DNA of 48,080 nucleotides from Halobacteriales archaeon QS_4_66_20 (GTDB lineage Archaea > Halobacteriota > Halobacteria > Halobacteriales > Haloarculaceae). Positions 16,277 to 24,980 of this stretch are shown here, in pieces (position 1 is the stretch's first letter; each line of letters starts with the position of its first letter). The translations under genes and the position numbers were made by a program. The stretch lies in assembly GCA_003021015.1 (NCBI GenBank), contig PXRK01000023.1, positions 1 through 48,080 on the forward strand, written 5' to 3'. The notes beneath the pieces are model-generated. The model saw only the letters and a program-made list of their open reading frames with translations, had not been told where the DNA came from and ran no database searches.

Positions 16277-16855
16277 ATGGAGTACACGCTGGCAATCGGG
16301 AACGCGCCGGATTCGATCCCGGCGGGGAGCAGCATACTGCTGGTCCACCCGAGCACCGCCGAGACGGACCGGATCGACGTCGAGTTCGTCGACGCTGACG
16401 ACGCGCCGATGCTGATCGTGTCGACACGGACGACCGCCCGGGAGGTCGTCCAGAAGCTCGAACACTACGGGGTCGACCCGGAGAAGGCAATCATACTGGA
16501 CACGCTGTCGGCCGAACGGGGGTACACGCGCCGCCAGAGCGATCACGTCCGCTACATCCCGAGCCCCGGGGATCTGGACAGCGTGGTCGAGGAGACGCGG
16601 GCGTTCCTCGAAGAGACCGACGGCCCGGCCCGGGTCTCCGTCGATTCCATCACGGAGATGATCTACTACGCCGACGAAGAACGGGCCAGGCGGGCCGTCG
16701 AGGCGCTGCTCGCGCTGGTCGAGGACCACGAGGCGGTCGCGCTGTTCCACCTCGCCGGCGGCGTCCACGACGACGAGGCCGTCGAATCGTTCGAATCGCT
16801 GTTCGAGGGCGTGCTCGAACTCGACGAAGACGGGAACGTCACGGCGTCATTTTGA
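16277..16855 (+). CDS. RecA/KaiC-superfamily-like protein lacking a P-loop
   Basis: A 192-residue protein with the strand order of a RAD55/KaiC-like domain: GSSILLVHPST, APMLIVSTRTTAREVVQKLEHYGVDPEKAIILDT, then PARVSVDSITEMIYYADEERARRAVEALLALV and EAVALFHLAGGVHDD. The position where Walker A should lie (AGSSILLVH) has no GxxxxGK[ST], so ATP binding is doubtful. Relatives of this type are frequent in haloarchaea and are thought to be regulatory; the specific role is unknown. A GCTTAAGAC element about 30 bases upstream is a plausible TATA box. Confidence 0.65.
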   Translation: MEYTLAIGNAPDSIPAGSSILLVHPSTAETDRIDVEFVDADDAPMLIVSTRTTAREVVQKLEHYGVDPEKAIILDTLSAERGYTRRQSDHVRYIPSPGDLDSVVEETRAFLEETDGPARVSVDSITEMIYYADEERARRAVEALLALVEDHEAVALFHLAGGVHDDEAVESFESLFEGVLELDEDGNVTASF

Positions 16856-16892
16856 AGCCGGTTCGTCCGGGTTTGTTACCAGTCAGTACCAC

Positions 16893-16911
16893 GTTACTGA
16901 AGGCCAGTAAC
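16893..16911. promoter_or_regulatory. Perfect 7-bp inverted repeat
   Basis: GTTACTG, five bases, CAGTAAC, between the RecA-like gene and the small zinc-ribbon gene. The size fits an operator for a dimeric regulator or a short RNA hairpin. No T-rich tract follows. Confidence 0.35.
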
Positions 16912-17006
16912 TGCCGATTGAGGGAGTCTACCGGTCTGTTTGGGGAATCGACGGTGCGGGAGACACCACCACTGTTAAGATGGATCAAACTAACACGCTT
17001 AGTTGT

Positions 17007-17165
17007 ATGCCGGAATGCCAGAACTGCGGTGCATTCGTAACGACGGATTATGCACGTGTGTTCACGCCGAACGGAATAGACAAGCCGAGGGTTTGCCCCC
17101 AGTGCGAAGACAAGATCCGTGACGGTGCCGACGTGCGCAAGGCACGGTCGACTCGACGCGGGTAA
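17007..17165 (+). CDS. Small zinc-ribbon protein (DUF7563-like)
   Basis: A 52-residue protein with two CxxC knuckles (CQNC at residues 4-7, CPQC near 30) that form a zinc ribbon, followed by a basic tail DVRKARSTRRG. It matches a family present in almost every haloarchaeal genome, with MPECQNCG...RVFTPNG...PRVCPQCEDK. The function is unknown. ATG 17007 is chosen because the conserved N-terminus begins there. Confidence 0.8.
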   Translation: MPECQNCGAFVTTDYARVFTPNGIDKPRVCPQCEDKIRDGADVRKARSTRRG

Positions 17166-17215
17166 CGGCTCTTTTCTCCCGATTGCGCCCTCCGAAGGAC
17201 CGCCCGATACGTCCG

Positions 17216-18535
17216 TCAGGGTTCCGACTGTTCGACTGCCTCTGCCACGATGCTGTTTGCCTCCTCGAACAGCGCCTCCGCCCGGGACTCGTCACGGGCC
17301 TCCGCCGTAATCCGGATCAACGGCTGCGTGCCGCTGGCCCTGAGCAGGAACCAGCCGTCGCCGGCGTCGACGCGGACGCCGTCGAGCGTCGAGACGTCGT
17401 CGTAGCGCTCGCGAACGCGCTCGCGGATCCGGTCCATCGCCCGCCTTTTCTCGGCCGTCTCGACGCTGGCCCGCCGGATCGGGTAGCGGTCGATTGCTGC
17501 AGCCCGGTCTGCGAGCGGGCGCTCGGCGGCCAGCGCGGCAAGCCGACAGGCGGCGAACGGGCCGTCGGGACACAGCGTCTGGGACGGCCAGATCCACGCG
17601 CCGCTCGGCTCCCCGCCGAACGCCACCCCGTCCTCGCTCGCCGCCTCGGCGACGTAGACGTCGCCAACTGGGGTCCGCGTCGTCTCGATGCCCGCCTCGG
17701 CGAGGTGGTCCTCGACGGCCAGGCTCGTGTCCACCGGCACCGCGACGCGGTCGCCCGCCGTCGCCGCGTCGCGGGCGAACAGCGCGAGCAACACGTCGCC
17801 GGTCAGGAACTCGCCGTCGGCGGTGACGGCGCGCATCCGGTCGGCGTCGCCGTCGTGTGCGATCCCCAGGTCGGCGTCGCCGGCCGCGACGAGCGTCGAC
17901 AGCGACTCGCAGTTTTCGGGGGTCGGCTCGCTCGGACGGCCGGGAAAGGAGCCGTCCGGCTGTGCGTTCAGCGTCTCGATGGGACAGCCCAGCGCATCGA
18001 GCGCGTCGGCGGTGACGCCGCCGGCGCCGTTGCCCACGTCTACCGCGACCGACAGGGAGTCAGACATCGACACCGCGTCGACGATGGCGTCACGGTGTCT
18101 CGTCGTTGCGGACTCCGCAGTGCGAGTTCCGCCGCCGTCCCAGTCAACGAGTGCGGTTTCCTCCTCGCGGATCCGGCGCTCGATGCGCTCGCGCAACTCC
18201 CCGTCGAACGCCTGGCCGCTGGGTTGCCAGAGCTTCAGCCCGTTGTCCGTCGGCGGGTTGTGCGATGCGGTGACGACGACGCCCGCGTCCGCGTCCTCCC
18301 AGCCGACGGCCCGTGCGACGGTCGGCGTCGCCGCCAGTCCGAGATCGACGACGTCGACGCCCGACTCGCAGAGGCCCGCTGCCAGCGCGTCGAGCAACGG
18401 CTTCCCGCTCTCGCGTGGGTCCCGGCCGATCACCACGCGGTCGGCGTCGACCCCCAGCGCCCGCCCGACGGACAGGGCTAACGAGGCGGTCACACTCTCC
18501 CCCACTGGTCCTCTGATGCCGCTCGTTCCGAACAT
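17216..18535 (-). CDS. Phosphohexomutase (phosphoglucosamine/phosphomannomutase family)
   Basis: A 439-residue alpha-D-phosphohexomutase that moves phosphate between C6 and C1 of a hexose. All four signature loops are visible: TASHNP with phosphoserine Ser91, the metal loop DGDADR (228-233), the sugar loop GGEPSG (307-312) and the phosphate loop RASGTQPLIRI near residue 405. It begins MFGTSGIRG as in GlmM-type enzymes. Whether it acts on glucosamine, mannose or glucose phosphate cannot be decided; it supports glycan precursors for the S-layer and lipids. Confidence 0.88.
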   Translation of the reverse strand: MFGTSGIRGPVGESVTASLALSVGRALGVDADRVVIGRDPRESGKPLLDALAAGLCESGVDVVDLGLAATPTVARAVGWEDADAGVVVTASHNPPTDNGLKLWQPSGQAFDGELRERIERRIREEETALVDWDGGGTRTAESATTRHRDAIVDAVSMSDSLSVAVDVGNGAGGVTADALDALGCPIETLNAQPDGSFPGRPSEPTPENCESLSTLVAAGDADLGIAHDGDADRMRAVTADGEFLTGDVLLALFARDAATAGDRVAVPVDTSLAVEDHLAEAGIETTRTPVGDVYVAEAASEDGVAFGGEPSGAWIWPSQTLCPDGPFAACRLAALAAERPLADRAAAIDRYPIRRASVETAEKRRAMDRIRERVRERYDDVSTLDGVRVDAGDGWFLLRASGTQPLIRITAEARDESRAEALFEEANSIVAEAVEQSEP

Positions 18536-18598
18536 ACCCCGACTGTTAGAGCCAGGGGTCTTTGGTATACTGGATTTACTTCCTCGCCGACCCCAGGA

Positions 18599-19330
18599 TC
18601 AGATAAACCGCGGCGTCTCCTCGATGTAGGCCCTGTAGGCTTCCTCGTCCTCGATGCTCTCCATCACTTCCTCCTCCTCGACCTTCGAGAGTTTGTAGTA
18701 GAAAAACGCGAGCACCGGGAACATCGCGAGGGTCAGCAGCGAGGGCCAGTGGACAAACCAGCCGAACAGGAAGAGGAGAAAGCCGAGGTACTGCGGGTGC
18801 CGCGAGTAGGCATAGAGGCCGCCCGTGACGAGTTCCGTGTCGGTCCGGTACAGCGTCGCCCAGCCGACGGCGATCAGGACTGTACCGAGGACGATGATGC
18901 CGGCGCCGACGGTCTTCCAGGGGGTCAGCAGCATCGACTGTCCGAGGAACTCGAAGGTGATGAACGCGTTCTGGCCCCCAGCACCGGAGCCGGTCGGGAT
19001 TGCGGCGGAGGTGACGTAGATGGTCAGCGGGACGCCGTACATCTCGACGAACAGGGAGATGACGAATGCGGCGTACACGCCGAGCGACGCCGACTGCCAG
19101 TTGACTCGCCAGCGGAACCCGGCCGCAAGCGGGACCGCGAACGCGACGAACACGCCGATGTTCAGCGCGACGAGGTCCCAGCGGCCCTGGATGATCTCGG
19201 CCTGGTTGGACATGAAGAAGTAGACGTGGTCCAGAAACGACGGCAACGACACGAGCGCCACCAGACTGAGCAGCAGGAACGCCGCTTTCCGTCTGGTGAG
19301 TTCCCCTCGCGCCCTGTCGATGAGCCTCAT
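18599..19330 (-). CDS. Isoprenylcysteine carboxyl methyltransferase-like membrane protein
   Basis: A 243-residue membrane protein with five to six hydrophobic segments. Near residue 170 the motif GLYAYSRHPQYLGFLLFLFGW is the ICMT/PEMT SAM-binding signature, followed by a membrane pair and a cytosolic EEEEVMESIEDEEAYRAYIEETPRFI tail, where family members show the E..L...y..Y...TPRF pattern. It may methylate a lipid or a small hydrophobic thiol. The ATG at 19330 is chosen over a further-upstream start; TATGAAAAAAG lies about 25 bases before it on the minus strand. Confidence 0.82.
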   Translation of the reverse strand: MRLIDRARGELTRRKAAFLLLSLVALVSLPSFLDHVYFFMSNQAEIIQGRWDLVALNIGVFVAFAVPLAAGFRWRVNWQSASLGVYAAFVISLFVEMYGVPLTIYVTSAAIPTGSGAGGQNAFITFEFLGQSMLLTPWKTVGAGIIVLGTVLIAVGWATLYRTDTELVTGGLYAYSRHPQYLGFLLFLFGWFVHWPSLLTLAMFPVLAFFYYKLSKVEEEEVMESIEDEEAYRAYIEETPRFI

Positions 19331-19443
19331 ACCACGACCCAACGAGCTTTTTTCATATGAGCCTGACGCCTCGTAGTTCGCCAGCCAGCTGCTTCCGGCC
19401 GAAATCACAGGGTTTCATTAGACGGTCGCTCGATTGCCGGTGT

Positions 19444-19665
19444 ATGAGCCGCACCAGACACACCGCGCTCAACTGGCTCGTCGGGTTCGTGATCGCGTAC
19501 CTGATCGCCAGCGTCGCCCTCGACAGGAATCGTCCGCTGAAATCCGCAGTGATCGGCGGGGCAGTCACCGGCCTGATCGCGATGGTCACCTACGAGAAAC
19601 CGGCCGTTCTCCGGGACGACTCCGAGGCAGAATCCAGGGAGACGGCGACGGCCGAAGTAGCCTGA
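19444..19665 (+). CDS. Small membrane protein
   Basis: A 73-residue protein starting at ATG 19444, with two hydrophobic stretches (LNWLVGFVIAYLIASVAL, SAVIGGAVTGLIAMVTY) and an acidic tail. I do not recognise a named family. Its TGA stop is immediately followed by TAGTGATTG, the start of a family B element, so the element sits exactly on the stop codon. Confidence 0.6.
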   Translation: MSRTRHTALNWLVGFVIAYLIASVALDRNRPLKSAVIGGAVTGLIAMVTYEKPAVLRDDSEAESRETATAEVA

Positions 19666-19731
19666 TAGTGATTGTTGTGACTCGTTACCGCCGGGTATCC
19701 GTCAGACGCCAGTTTCGGGCTGTGAAACCGC
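19666..19731. repeat. Family B element, left part only
   Basis: About 66 bp from TAGTGATTGTTGTGACTC to GTGAAACCGC match the left two-thirds of the element at 11667-11774. The right end is missing. It begins directly after the TGA stop of the small membrane protein gene and lies 30 bp from a family D element. Confidence 0.75.
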
Positions 19732-19761
19732 ATCCAGGCGGAACGGGTCTGTCTCCGCAGA

Positions 19762-19874
19762 TAGACAGCCAGACGTGATTCAGGTACGCCATGCCGTCCC
19801 AACTCCCGTTGGTCGGGCCACGACACAGCCGATGGACTATCCTGGCACTGGACGGAGTCACGTCTGGCTGTCTA
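19762..19874. repeat. Family D MITE-like element, 113 bp
   Basis: Ends TAGACAGCCAGACGTGATTC and GAGTCACGTCTGGCTGTCTA are near-perfect inverted repeats. The inside is almost identical to the copy at 45295-45407 (CAGGTACGCCATGCCGTCCC and beyond). GCAGA flanks both sides (19757-19761, 19875-19879), a candidate 5-bp target duplication. Confidence 0.85.
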
Positions 19875-19912
19875 GCAGAGACTGGTGAGGAAACGAAGTA
19901 CAGCCACCAGTA

Positions 19913-20665
19913 TCAGCCGATGTACCGGAGGTCCTCGTCGGGGGGAGCGGGCGTGCCCTGCTCCATCTCCTGGATTTTGCGGACGACGTCCTCCATCTCG
20001 TCGGCGCGCTCCTCCAGCGAGCCGAAGTCGACCTCGAACCCGAGGACGCCCTGGAGCACTTCGAGGATCGCCTGCGCGCTCTTGGGGTCGACGAGGTAGC
20101 CGCTGGTCTCGCCCATCAGGCAGGCCGCGGAAACCCCACGGCGCTCCCCCAGGCCGAGCAGCAGGCCGCTGATGCCGACGATGCCGCCGGCCGGCTCGTC
20201 GCCGCGGAACTCGACGCCGGCGTCCTCAAGGCCGTCGCGCATCCCCTCGGTGGTCGCGGCGCCGATCACGTCGTACTCCTCGATGAGTTCGCCCGTCGGG
20301 ACGCCACCGAGCGCGTACACAGACGCCACGCCCAGATCTTCGGCAACGTCCAGAAACGTGTCCGCGAGGCCGTAGTGGCCGACTGTGTCCTGGGCCTGGT
20401 GGTCGCCGGTCAGCACGAGCAGGTCCGATCCCCCGGTCTCGACCGCGTGGATCTCCGCACAGGCAAGCTGGGTGAGGCCGTCGTCGACGCTCACCTGCGG
20501 CGGCAGGTGCGTCGAGTACACCCGCCTGACCAGTTCGCTGTCCAGTTCTTCGATGAGGTGCTCCCCGGCGAGTTTGCCGACGTGGCCGACGCCCGGCAGC
20601 CCCTCGACGAGTACCGGGTCGGCCACCTCGGGTTCGGCGATCGCTTCGATCTCAAAATTGTCCAT
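19913..20665 (-). CDS. PAC2-family protein (proteasome assembly chaperone-like)
   Basis: A 250-residue PAC2-domain protein: VLVEGLPGVGHVGKLAGEHLIEEL at the start, DLLVLTGDHQAQD, a central VYALGGVPTGEL and HLPPQVSVDDG. Archaeal members are thought to help proteasome assembly. The C-terminal coil LEERADEMEDVVRKIQEMEQ is typical. It is the last gene of the L44e-S27e-aIF2alpha-Nop10 operon, five bases after the nop10 stop; this order is conserved in archaea. Confidence 0.88.
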   Translation of the reverse strand: MDNFEIEAIAEPEVADPVLVEGLPGVGHVGKLAGEHLIEELDSELVRRVYSTHLPPQVSVDDGLTQLACAEIHAVETGGSDLLVLTGDHQAQDTVGHYGLADTFLDVAEDLGVASVYALGGVPTGELIEEYDVIGAATTEGMRDGLEDAGVEFRGDEPAGGIVGISGLLLGLGERRGVSAACLMGETSGYLVDPKSAQAILEVLQGVLGFEVDFGSLEERADEMEDVVRKIQEMEQGTPAPPDEDLRYIG

Positions 20666-20670
20666 ACGCC

Positions 20671-20853
20671 CTACTGGCGGTTCCGCCGCTTAAGAGCGCG
20701 TCGATACTCGCCGTGCGGGTCGGTCGGCGAGAACGGTGCCGGGGCGCTGTTGACCGCCTGCGCCCCACACTCCGGACACTCCTCGCCGACCGTGTACACC
20801 GGCCGCTCGTGGGTGTCGTCCGGATCGCTGCAGATGAGAATGTCGGATTTCAT
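20671..20853 (-). CDS. Ribosome biogenesis protein Nop10
   Basis: A 60-residue Nop10, part of the H/ACA pseudouridylation complex with Cbf5, Gar1 and L7Ae. It shows a zinc-binding CPECG and the conserved PAPFSPTDPHGEYRRALKRR tail that docks on Cbf5. The first Cys pair is reduced: LICSDP has a single Cys where many archaea have CxxC, a known haloarchaeal variant. It lies nine bases after aIF2-alpha. Confidence 0.93.
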   Translation of the reverse strand: MKSDILICSDPDDTHERPVYTVGEECPECGAQAVNSAPAPFSPTDPHGEYRRALKRRNRQ

Positions 20854-20862
20854 CGCCCGTCG

Positions 20863-21726
20863 TCACTCGTCTTCTACGCGGCGCTCGCGGTGGAACTCGC
20901 CGGTGCCGCCGTGATCCCCGATGACCCTGATCGCGCGCTGGGCGCTCTGTTCGAGATGGTCCTCGGCGGTTTTGTAGTCGGGTGCCTGCACCTCGATGCG
21001 GTACTCGGGCGCGCCGACGTACGTGACCGAGAGCTCGATCTCCTCGGGAACACCGGAAGACTCGTTTTGCTCGTCTCCCGAGCTCCCGTTCGAACCACCG
21101 GCTCTCACGGGAATTTCGCCGTTGCCCTCCGCGGCCTGCAGCGCCTCGCGGACGACGTCGACGCCGTCGCCGTCGGGGCACTCTAGGTCGACGTAGCCCG
21201 TGACGGTGACGTAGGGCACGGAGACGTTCTCGCGGGCCGTGTCGACGATGGCCTCGATCTCCTCGTCGTCGAGGTCGACGTCATCGAGGGCCTCGGTGCC
21301 GTGGATCGCCGCGGCCTCGAACCCCTTGTACAGGGAGTCGAACTCCGCGAGGATGGCGGTGGCGACCGCGGCGTAGCGCTCGTCGCTGACGTTGTCGCCG
21401 AAGGCGAGTTCCATCCAGTTGTCGGCCTTCTGCTCGTTTTTCCACTCCTGGATCTTCTCCTTGCGCTGGTGGTCGTTGACGTCCTTCAGCGAGAGGTCGA
21501 TCTGCTGGGCGCTCTGGTCGACGTCGAGCACCTTCGCGACGACGCGCTGGTCGGTGTTGACGTGGTCGCGGACGTTCTTGATCCAGCCGGAGGCGACCTC
21601 GCTGATGTGACAGAGGCCGCGCTTGTCCTCGTACTCCAGGAGGTCGACGAACACGCCGAAGTCCTCGATCTCGTCGACGCGGCCGACGACGAGTTCGCCG
21701 GGTTCGGGCCAGCCGCTGTACTTCAT
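20863..21726 (-). CDS. Translation initiation factor aIF2, alpha subunit
   Basis: A 287-residue protein. Residues 8-85 are an S1 RNA-binding domain ([43 protein letters not shown]). The helical domain and C-terminal alpha-beta domain follow. A Ser/Gly/Asn-rich insert (about 205-225) is not universal. With beta and gamma subunits it delivers initiator Met-tRNA. The ATG overlaps the S27e stop by four bases. Confidence 0.95.
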   Translation of the reverse strand: MKYSGWPEPGELVVGRVDEIEDFGVFVDLLEYEDKRGLCHISEVASGWIKNVRDHVNTDQRVVAKVLDVDQSAQQIDLSLKDVNDHQRKEKIQEWKNEQKADNWMELAFGDNVSDERYAAVATAILAEFDSLYKGFEAAAIHGTEALDDVDLDDEEIEAIVDTARENVSVPYVTVTGYVDLECPDGDGVDVVREALQAAEGNGEIPVRAGGSNGSSGDEQNESSGVPEEIELSVTYVGAPEYRIEVQAPDYKTAEDHLEQSAQRAIRVIGDHGGTGEFHRERRVEDE

Positions 21727-21896
21727 CGGGCCTCGACAGTGTCGACGACGTCGCCTTCGAGGACCGCCTCGCCGCCGGTGGGCCGCACGAGCGTGTGCCC
21801 GCAGACCTCACAGTCGACGGTGGTCGCGGCTCTCCCGAAGACGATCTGTTCGTTCTCACAGTCCGGACACGTCACCTCGTAGAAGCTTCCCGGCAT
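21723..21896 (-). CDS. 30S ribosomal protein S27e
   Basis: A 57-residue zinc-ribbon ribosomal protein: [14 protein letters not shown]...[21 protein letters not shown] 21896 begins MPGSFYEV, the usual start; the frame is open 21 codons further but overlaps L44e. It sits in the operon between L44e (two bases upstream) and aIF2-alpha. Confidence 0.95.
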   Translation of the reverse strand: MPGSFYEVTCPDCENEQIVFGRAATTVDCEVCGHTLVRPTGGEAVLEGDVVDTVEAR

Positions 21897-21898
21897 GG

Positions 21899-22180
21899 TT
21901 ACTCCTGGAACGTGAGCCGGCCGGCCCGCCAGCCCTCGCGCTGGTGGGCTTTCCCACACTCGCCACAGCGGTACGTCAGCTGGGTCTTCTTGGTGGGCTT
22001 GTCGCCACCCGGCACCTCCGAGAACTTGCCGTCGTTCCCGATGCCGGACTGGCGCTCGCGCTGGCGGCCGTCGACCTTGGTCATGCCCGAGGCACGACCC
22101 GACCGGACTTTCTCGACCTCGTGTTCGTGGTGTTCGTTACAGTGCGGACAGTACGTGTTCATCCGTCGTGGCATTTCCAT
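21899..22180 (-). CDS. 50S ribosomal protein L44e
   Basis: A 93-residue zinc-binding ribosomal protein with two CxxC pairs ([18 protein letters not shown]) and the basic [10 protein letters not shown] stretch near the peptidyl-tRNA exit site. It is first in the operon. A TTTTAAGG TATA box lies about 35 bases before the ATG on the minus strand (near 22213-22220), giving a very short leader. Confidence 0.95.
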   Translation of the reverse strand: MEMPRRMNTYCPHCNEHHEHEVEKVRSGRASGMTKVDGRQRERQSGIGNDGKFSEVPGGDKPTKKTQLTYRCGECGKAHQREGWRAGRLTFQE

Positions 22181-22371
22181 AGAGATCGGCCTTGCGGGTC
22201 ATTCGACGTGAGTCCTTAAAACCCGCACGGTTCGCGGGGAGCGATTCGACCCGGACTGCCGGCAAAAAATCCCGATGCTGTCGGGTGGTTCCGGGATCGA
22301 CCGATCGGAGTCTGATAGTGGTCCACAGTCCGAACGAGGGATCCTGCCGCGTGTGCCCATCGAGTTCCTCA

Positions 22372-22479
22372 TACTGCCGGACGTGACTATGTTACTTCGA
22401 GTGATGCTCAGACTGGGGTTTTCGGTTGTCTCAGATGCTGAGCGCTATCCGGGTGGGAACGGAATCACGTCCGGCAGTA
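22372..22479. repeat. Family C MITE-like element, 108 bp, TCA duplication
   Basis: Ends TACTGCCGGACGTGA and TCACGTCCGGCAGTA are perfect 15-bp inverted repeats. TCA flanks both sides (22369-22371, 22480-22482). Over its full length it is almost identical to 33954-34061, which carries TGA duplications instead. No reading frame. It lies between divergent genes. Confidence 0.9.
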
Positions 22480-22548
22480 TCAAGCTCCAGCTGTCGCGGT
22501 GGCGACGACCTGCCCACTTTTTTATGTGTGCTGGTCGCCATATGCAGT

Positions 22549-23052
22549 ATGCCGTACTGTCCGAACTGTGGCCAGGAAATCGAGGAGACGGACAGGTTCT
22601 GTATCGAGTGTGGCGAGGAGCTCGACGGCCGGACTGGGAGCGACGGGACCGCGAGCGAGTGGGACGATCCCGCGGGCGTGCACGGATCGGGCGTCCGCGG
22701 CCGGCGGACGGCGGAGTTCACGACCGCCACGCTCTGGGGTCCGATCGTCGTCGCAGCCATCGGCGTCATCCAGAGCATCTACATCATCACGTCGCCGGGG
22801 CAGGTGATCGAACTGGCCGGATTCGGCGAAGAAATCAGCGAGGGCGTGATCGTCGCGACCGGCGTGCTCGGTCTGCTCATCTCCGCCGCCGTGGTCGGCC
22901 TCGTCTACTACTACTGGAACCGCGGCCAGGTCGACAAACGGTACTTCTACGGGCTCGCGGGTCTGGGCATCGCTGGGTTCTTCCTCGGCGGCGGAATCAT
23001 GTTCCTGTTCCTGGTGCTGATCGGCGCCTACGGATACTTCTCGGTCCTGTAG
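22549..23052 (+). CDS. Zinc-ribbon membrane protein
   Basis: A 167-residue protein beginning with a CxxC..CxxC zinc ribbon (MPYCPNCGQEIEETDRFCIECG). Three to four membrane helices follow (LWGPIVVAAIGVIQSIYII, VIVATGVLGLLISAAVVGLVYYYW, FYGLAGLGIAGFFLGGGIMF). A TTTTTTATG TATA box about 27 bases upstream supports a leaderless ATG at 22549. The function is unknown; this pattern is common in haloarchaea. Confidence 0.75.
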   Translation: MPYCPNCGQEIEETDRFCIECGEELDGRTGSDGTASEWDDPAGVHGSGVRGRRTAEFTTATLWGPIVVAAIGVIQSIYIITSPGQVIELAGFGEEISEGVIVATGVLGLLISAAVVGLVYYYWNRGQVDKRYFYGLAGLGIAGFFLGGGIMFLFLVLIGAYGYFSVL

Positions 23053-23184
23053 CGACAGTCGTGGCTGCAGTCGTTCCCAAACTTTCGACACTTTCGCACT
23101 CTCCGAAGAACTCCCTGTATCTGCTTTCTACATTCCCAACCGTTCTGATTTTCAGTAGTATTTGAGAGCATTCAGCCACAACGC

Positions 23185-23240
23185 TCATCTGTAAAAGTCA
23201 GTACCTATGATTTTCTCGAACCAATGATCGTCGTTGAGAG
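23185..23240 (-). pseudogene. Transposase C-terminus remnant (IS1595/ISH4-like), island edge 1
   Basis: On the minus strand the frame reads LNDDHWFEKIIGTDFYR then TGA. The same closing motif, LNSSEDWFEKLLCYNVSG, ends the larger remnant at 26314-26533. They look like the final residues of related transposases. Nothing upstream in this frame resembles the catalytic domain; a B'-type element begins nine bases further. Confidence 0.45.
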
Positions 23241-23249
23241 TGAGACTGA

Positions 23250-23326
23250 TATTGATTATTGTGACTGTTTACCGGGTTGACCGCACGCGGTTGCTCGATC
23301 AATCCCGGAACGACTCACAAGTGAGT
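23250..23326. repeat. Family B' short element, 77 bp
   Basis: Begins TATTGATTATTGTGACTG, shares TTTACCGGG and ATCCCGGAACGACTCACAA with the copy at 32859-32937, and has a central palindrome. TGA flanks both edges (23247-23249, 23327-23329) if the degenerate right arm is accepted. Confidence 0.6.
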
Positions 23327-23488
23327 TGATTTGGGTCTTCTCACGTCCTTTGCCAAATTGATCTTGAATGTGCAACAGGCCATCGAACGAATGGAGTTGT
23401 GCAAACGACAGATTGTTCTTTCCAAACAATCTTCACCCACGATAGAATTCGTAAGTATTATATAGTAATCTTCCGAAGAGAATTGTGT

Positions 23489-24316
23489 ATGAAAAATAAC
23501 GACATAAAATCCAACAGAAGAAACATATTAAAAACATGTGCAGCGTCAGTTGGGGTCGGGGGCCTTGCTTCAATCAATGCAATTAGTACCAGGGCAGCAA
23601 AGCAAGATGGATTTTTGATAGGTCAGCGTTCCTTTACAGAGATACAGATTTACTATGATGTTCCAAATAATGCAAGAGTTGCTCATGCAGACGGAAAAAT
23701 AGAGTATCTTACTGATGCCTCCAGTGAACAGCTGGGGATTCTTAATGGTGATTTAGTAAATAACTTTGAAAATTCCGAAAGATTGGTTGTCACCAATGGC
23801 ACTCTCTACAATGGTTCCAGAAAAATTAATCACAATCCTACGAAGTCCTTACCTATTACTTCAGAATTCAATATAGGTTCAGAAAGAGCAATATTAGTAG
23901 AAAGGGAGATTTCCCACCCAACAATTAGGATTGGCGATGAAAATAGGAATGGAATAACTGCCTCAATTATCGAAGAGGGATCTGAAAAGAAACACTCTGT
24001 AACTGTGGGACCCGGGGAAACAGTGGAGAATAGTCTGTCACCGATTGAAGTTGAACCGTATGACAATAGAAACCTTGAACCGACAGAGGAGCAAGAAGAA
24101 AAGGACAATCAACTAGTTGAACCAAATGTCCGTATAAAAAACCACGGTGAATTAAATATTTATGGGAAAGAAGGATATTCTGTAGTTCCAGCGAACCACC
24201 AGGATGATTACGTCGATCACTTTCTGGCTGTCCATAGACAAAAATTGGATTCAAACACGCTAAGAAAGCCCTCTCAGGATCTCATAATTGTCGATAGGGG
24301 TGAGAATGATGACTGA
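23489..24316 (+). CDS. Tat-exported protein of unknown function, AT-rich island
   Basis: A 275-residue protein starting at ATG 23489 with a twin-arginine signal: Arg10-Arg11 (SNRRNILK), a hydrophobic stretch to about residue 33 and a small-residue cleavage zone. The mature part has predicted beta structure, including acidic polar segments (HSVTVGPGETVENSLSPIEVEPYD). I recognise no family. AT-rich codons differ sharply from flanking genes. TATTATATAG about 30 bases upstream is a strong TATA box. The stop overlaps the start of the metalloprotease-like gene, so the two are co-translated. It may be the export partner, inhibitor or substrate of that enzyme. Confidence 0.7.
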   Translation: MKNNDIKSNRRNILKTCAASVGVGGLASINAISTRAAKQDGFLIGQRSFTEIQIYYDVPNNARVAHADGKIEYLTDASSEQLGILNGDLVNNFENSERLVVTNGTLYNGSRKINHNPTKSLPITSEFNIGSERAILVEREISHPTIRIGDENRNGITASIIEEGSEKKHSVTVGPGETVENSLSPIEVEPYDNRNLEPTEEQEEKDNQLVEPNVRIKNHGELNIYGKEGYSVVPANHQDDYVDHFLAVHRQKLDSNTLRKPSQDLIIVDRGENDD

Positions 24317-24929
24317 TATAACTGCCTATGTGATGCGAACTGAGGACTGGCGGGACAATTACAACGGAAATACCTCTTTAAACGATGTCAAATCAACAAC
24401 TCAAGATATTTGGGACGAGTACATTAGGGATTATAGAGGGAACTACCAATTGAATCTTGAGATCACCTATTACGATCCCTCATCGGATAAAATAACAACT
24501 AATGGTGATCTCTGGGACCGAGCTCGTGAAATTGATAGTTGGTGTAAAAACAATCTATCCGATTATTCTCAAAAGGATGTAATTATCGCTGCAGATCACT
24601 GGGGCGAGGGCAGTCACTCTGGTGCAGCCCTTTCAACGGCGGGGGAAGGAGGAATAGTTTGCGTTGTTGATTACAACACAACCTTAGACGATACCTGGCA
24701 ATCTGGCGGACATGAGCTACTCCACACTCATGAACTGCTTCATATGTTTATTGATACTAATGATAATGAACATTACCCAGATGAATATGTTAGTGGTAAT
24801 GTCTCTGTCATGTACAGTCCAGGGAGTGTTACTGAATATTGCAACGGTGGGGCACCTGGAGAAGTCGTCGACAAAGTTTCTGACTGTACAAAAGTTTACG
24901 TTCGGTCTTGGATAGATGATAATATGTAG
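24306..24929 (+). CDS. Metzincin-like zinc metalloprotease, AT-rich island
   Basis: A 207-residue protein; ATG 24306 or 24309 both overlap the previous gene. Residues 136-146 read HELLHTHELLH, fitting HExxHxxxxxH of metzincins (His136, Glu137, His140, His146) except for the missing Gly. Met169 in VSVMYSPG matches a Met-turn. Four cysteines (80, 119, 179, 194) could form disulfides, which suggests an extracellular protein, yet there is no signal peptide. Export by hitchhiking on the Tat-signal partner upstream is possible (inference). The HELLH motif is oddly doubled, so a second ligand set (142-146 with His156) cannot be excluded. Confidence 0.68.
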   Translation: MMTDITAYVMRTEDWRDNYNGNTSLNDVKSTTQDIWDEYIRDYRGNYQLNLEITYYDPSSDKITTNGDLWDRAREIDSWCKNNLSDYSQKDVIIAADHWGEGSHSGAALSTAGEGGIVCVVDYNTTLDDTWQSGGHELLHTHELLHMFIDTNDNEHYPDEYVSGNVSVMYSPGSVTEYCNGGAPGEVVDKVSDCTKVYVRSWIDDNM

Positions 24930-24980
24930 CAAACCATTTTACCCTATATTACTTTACTTCGGGGAACAGACAGATGGAAT

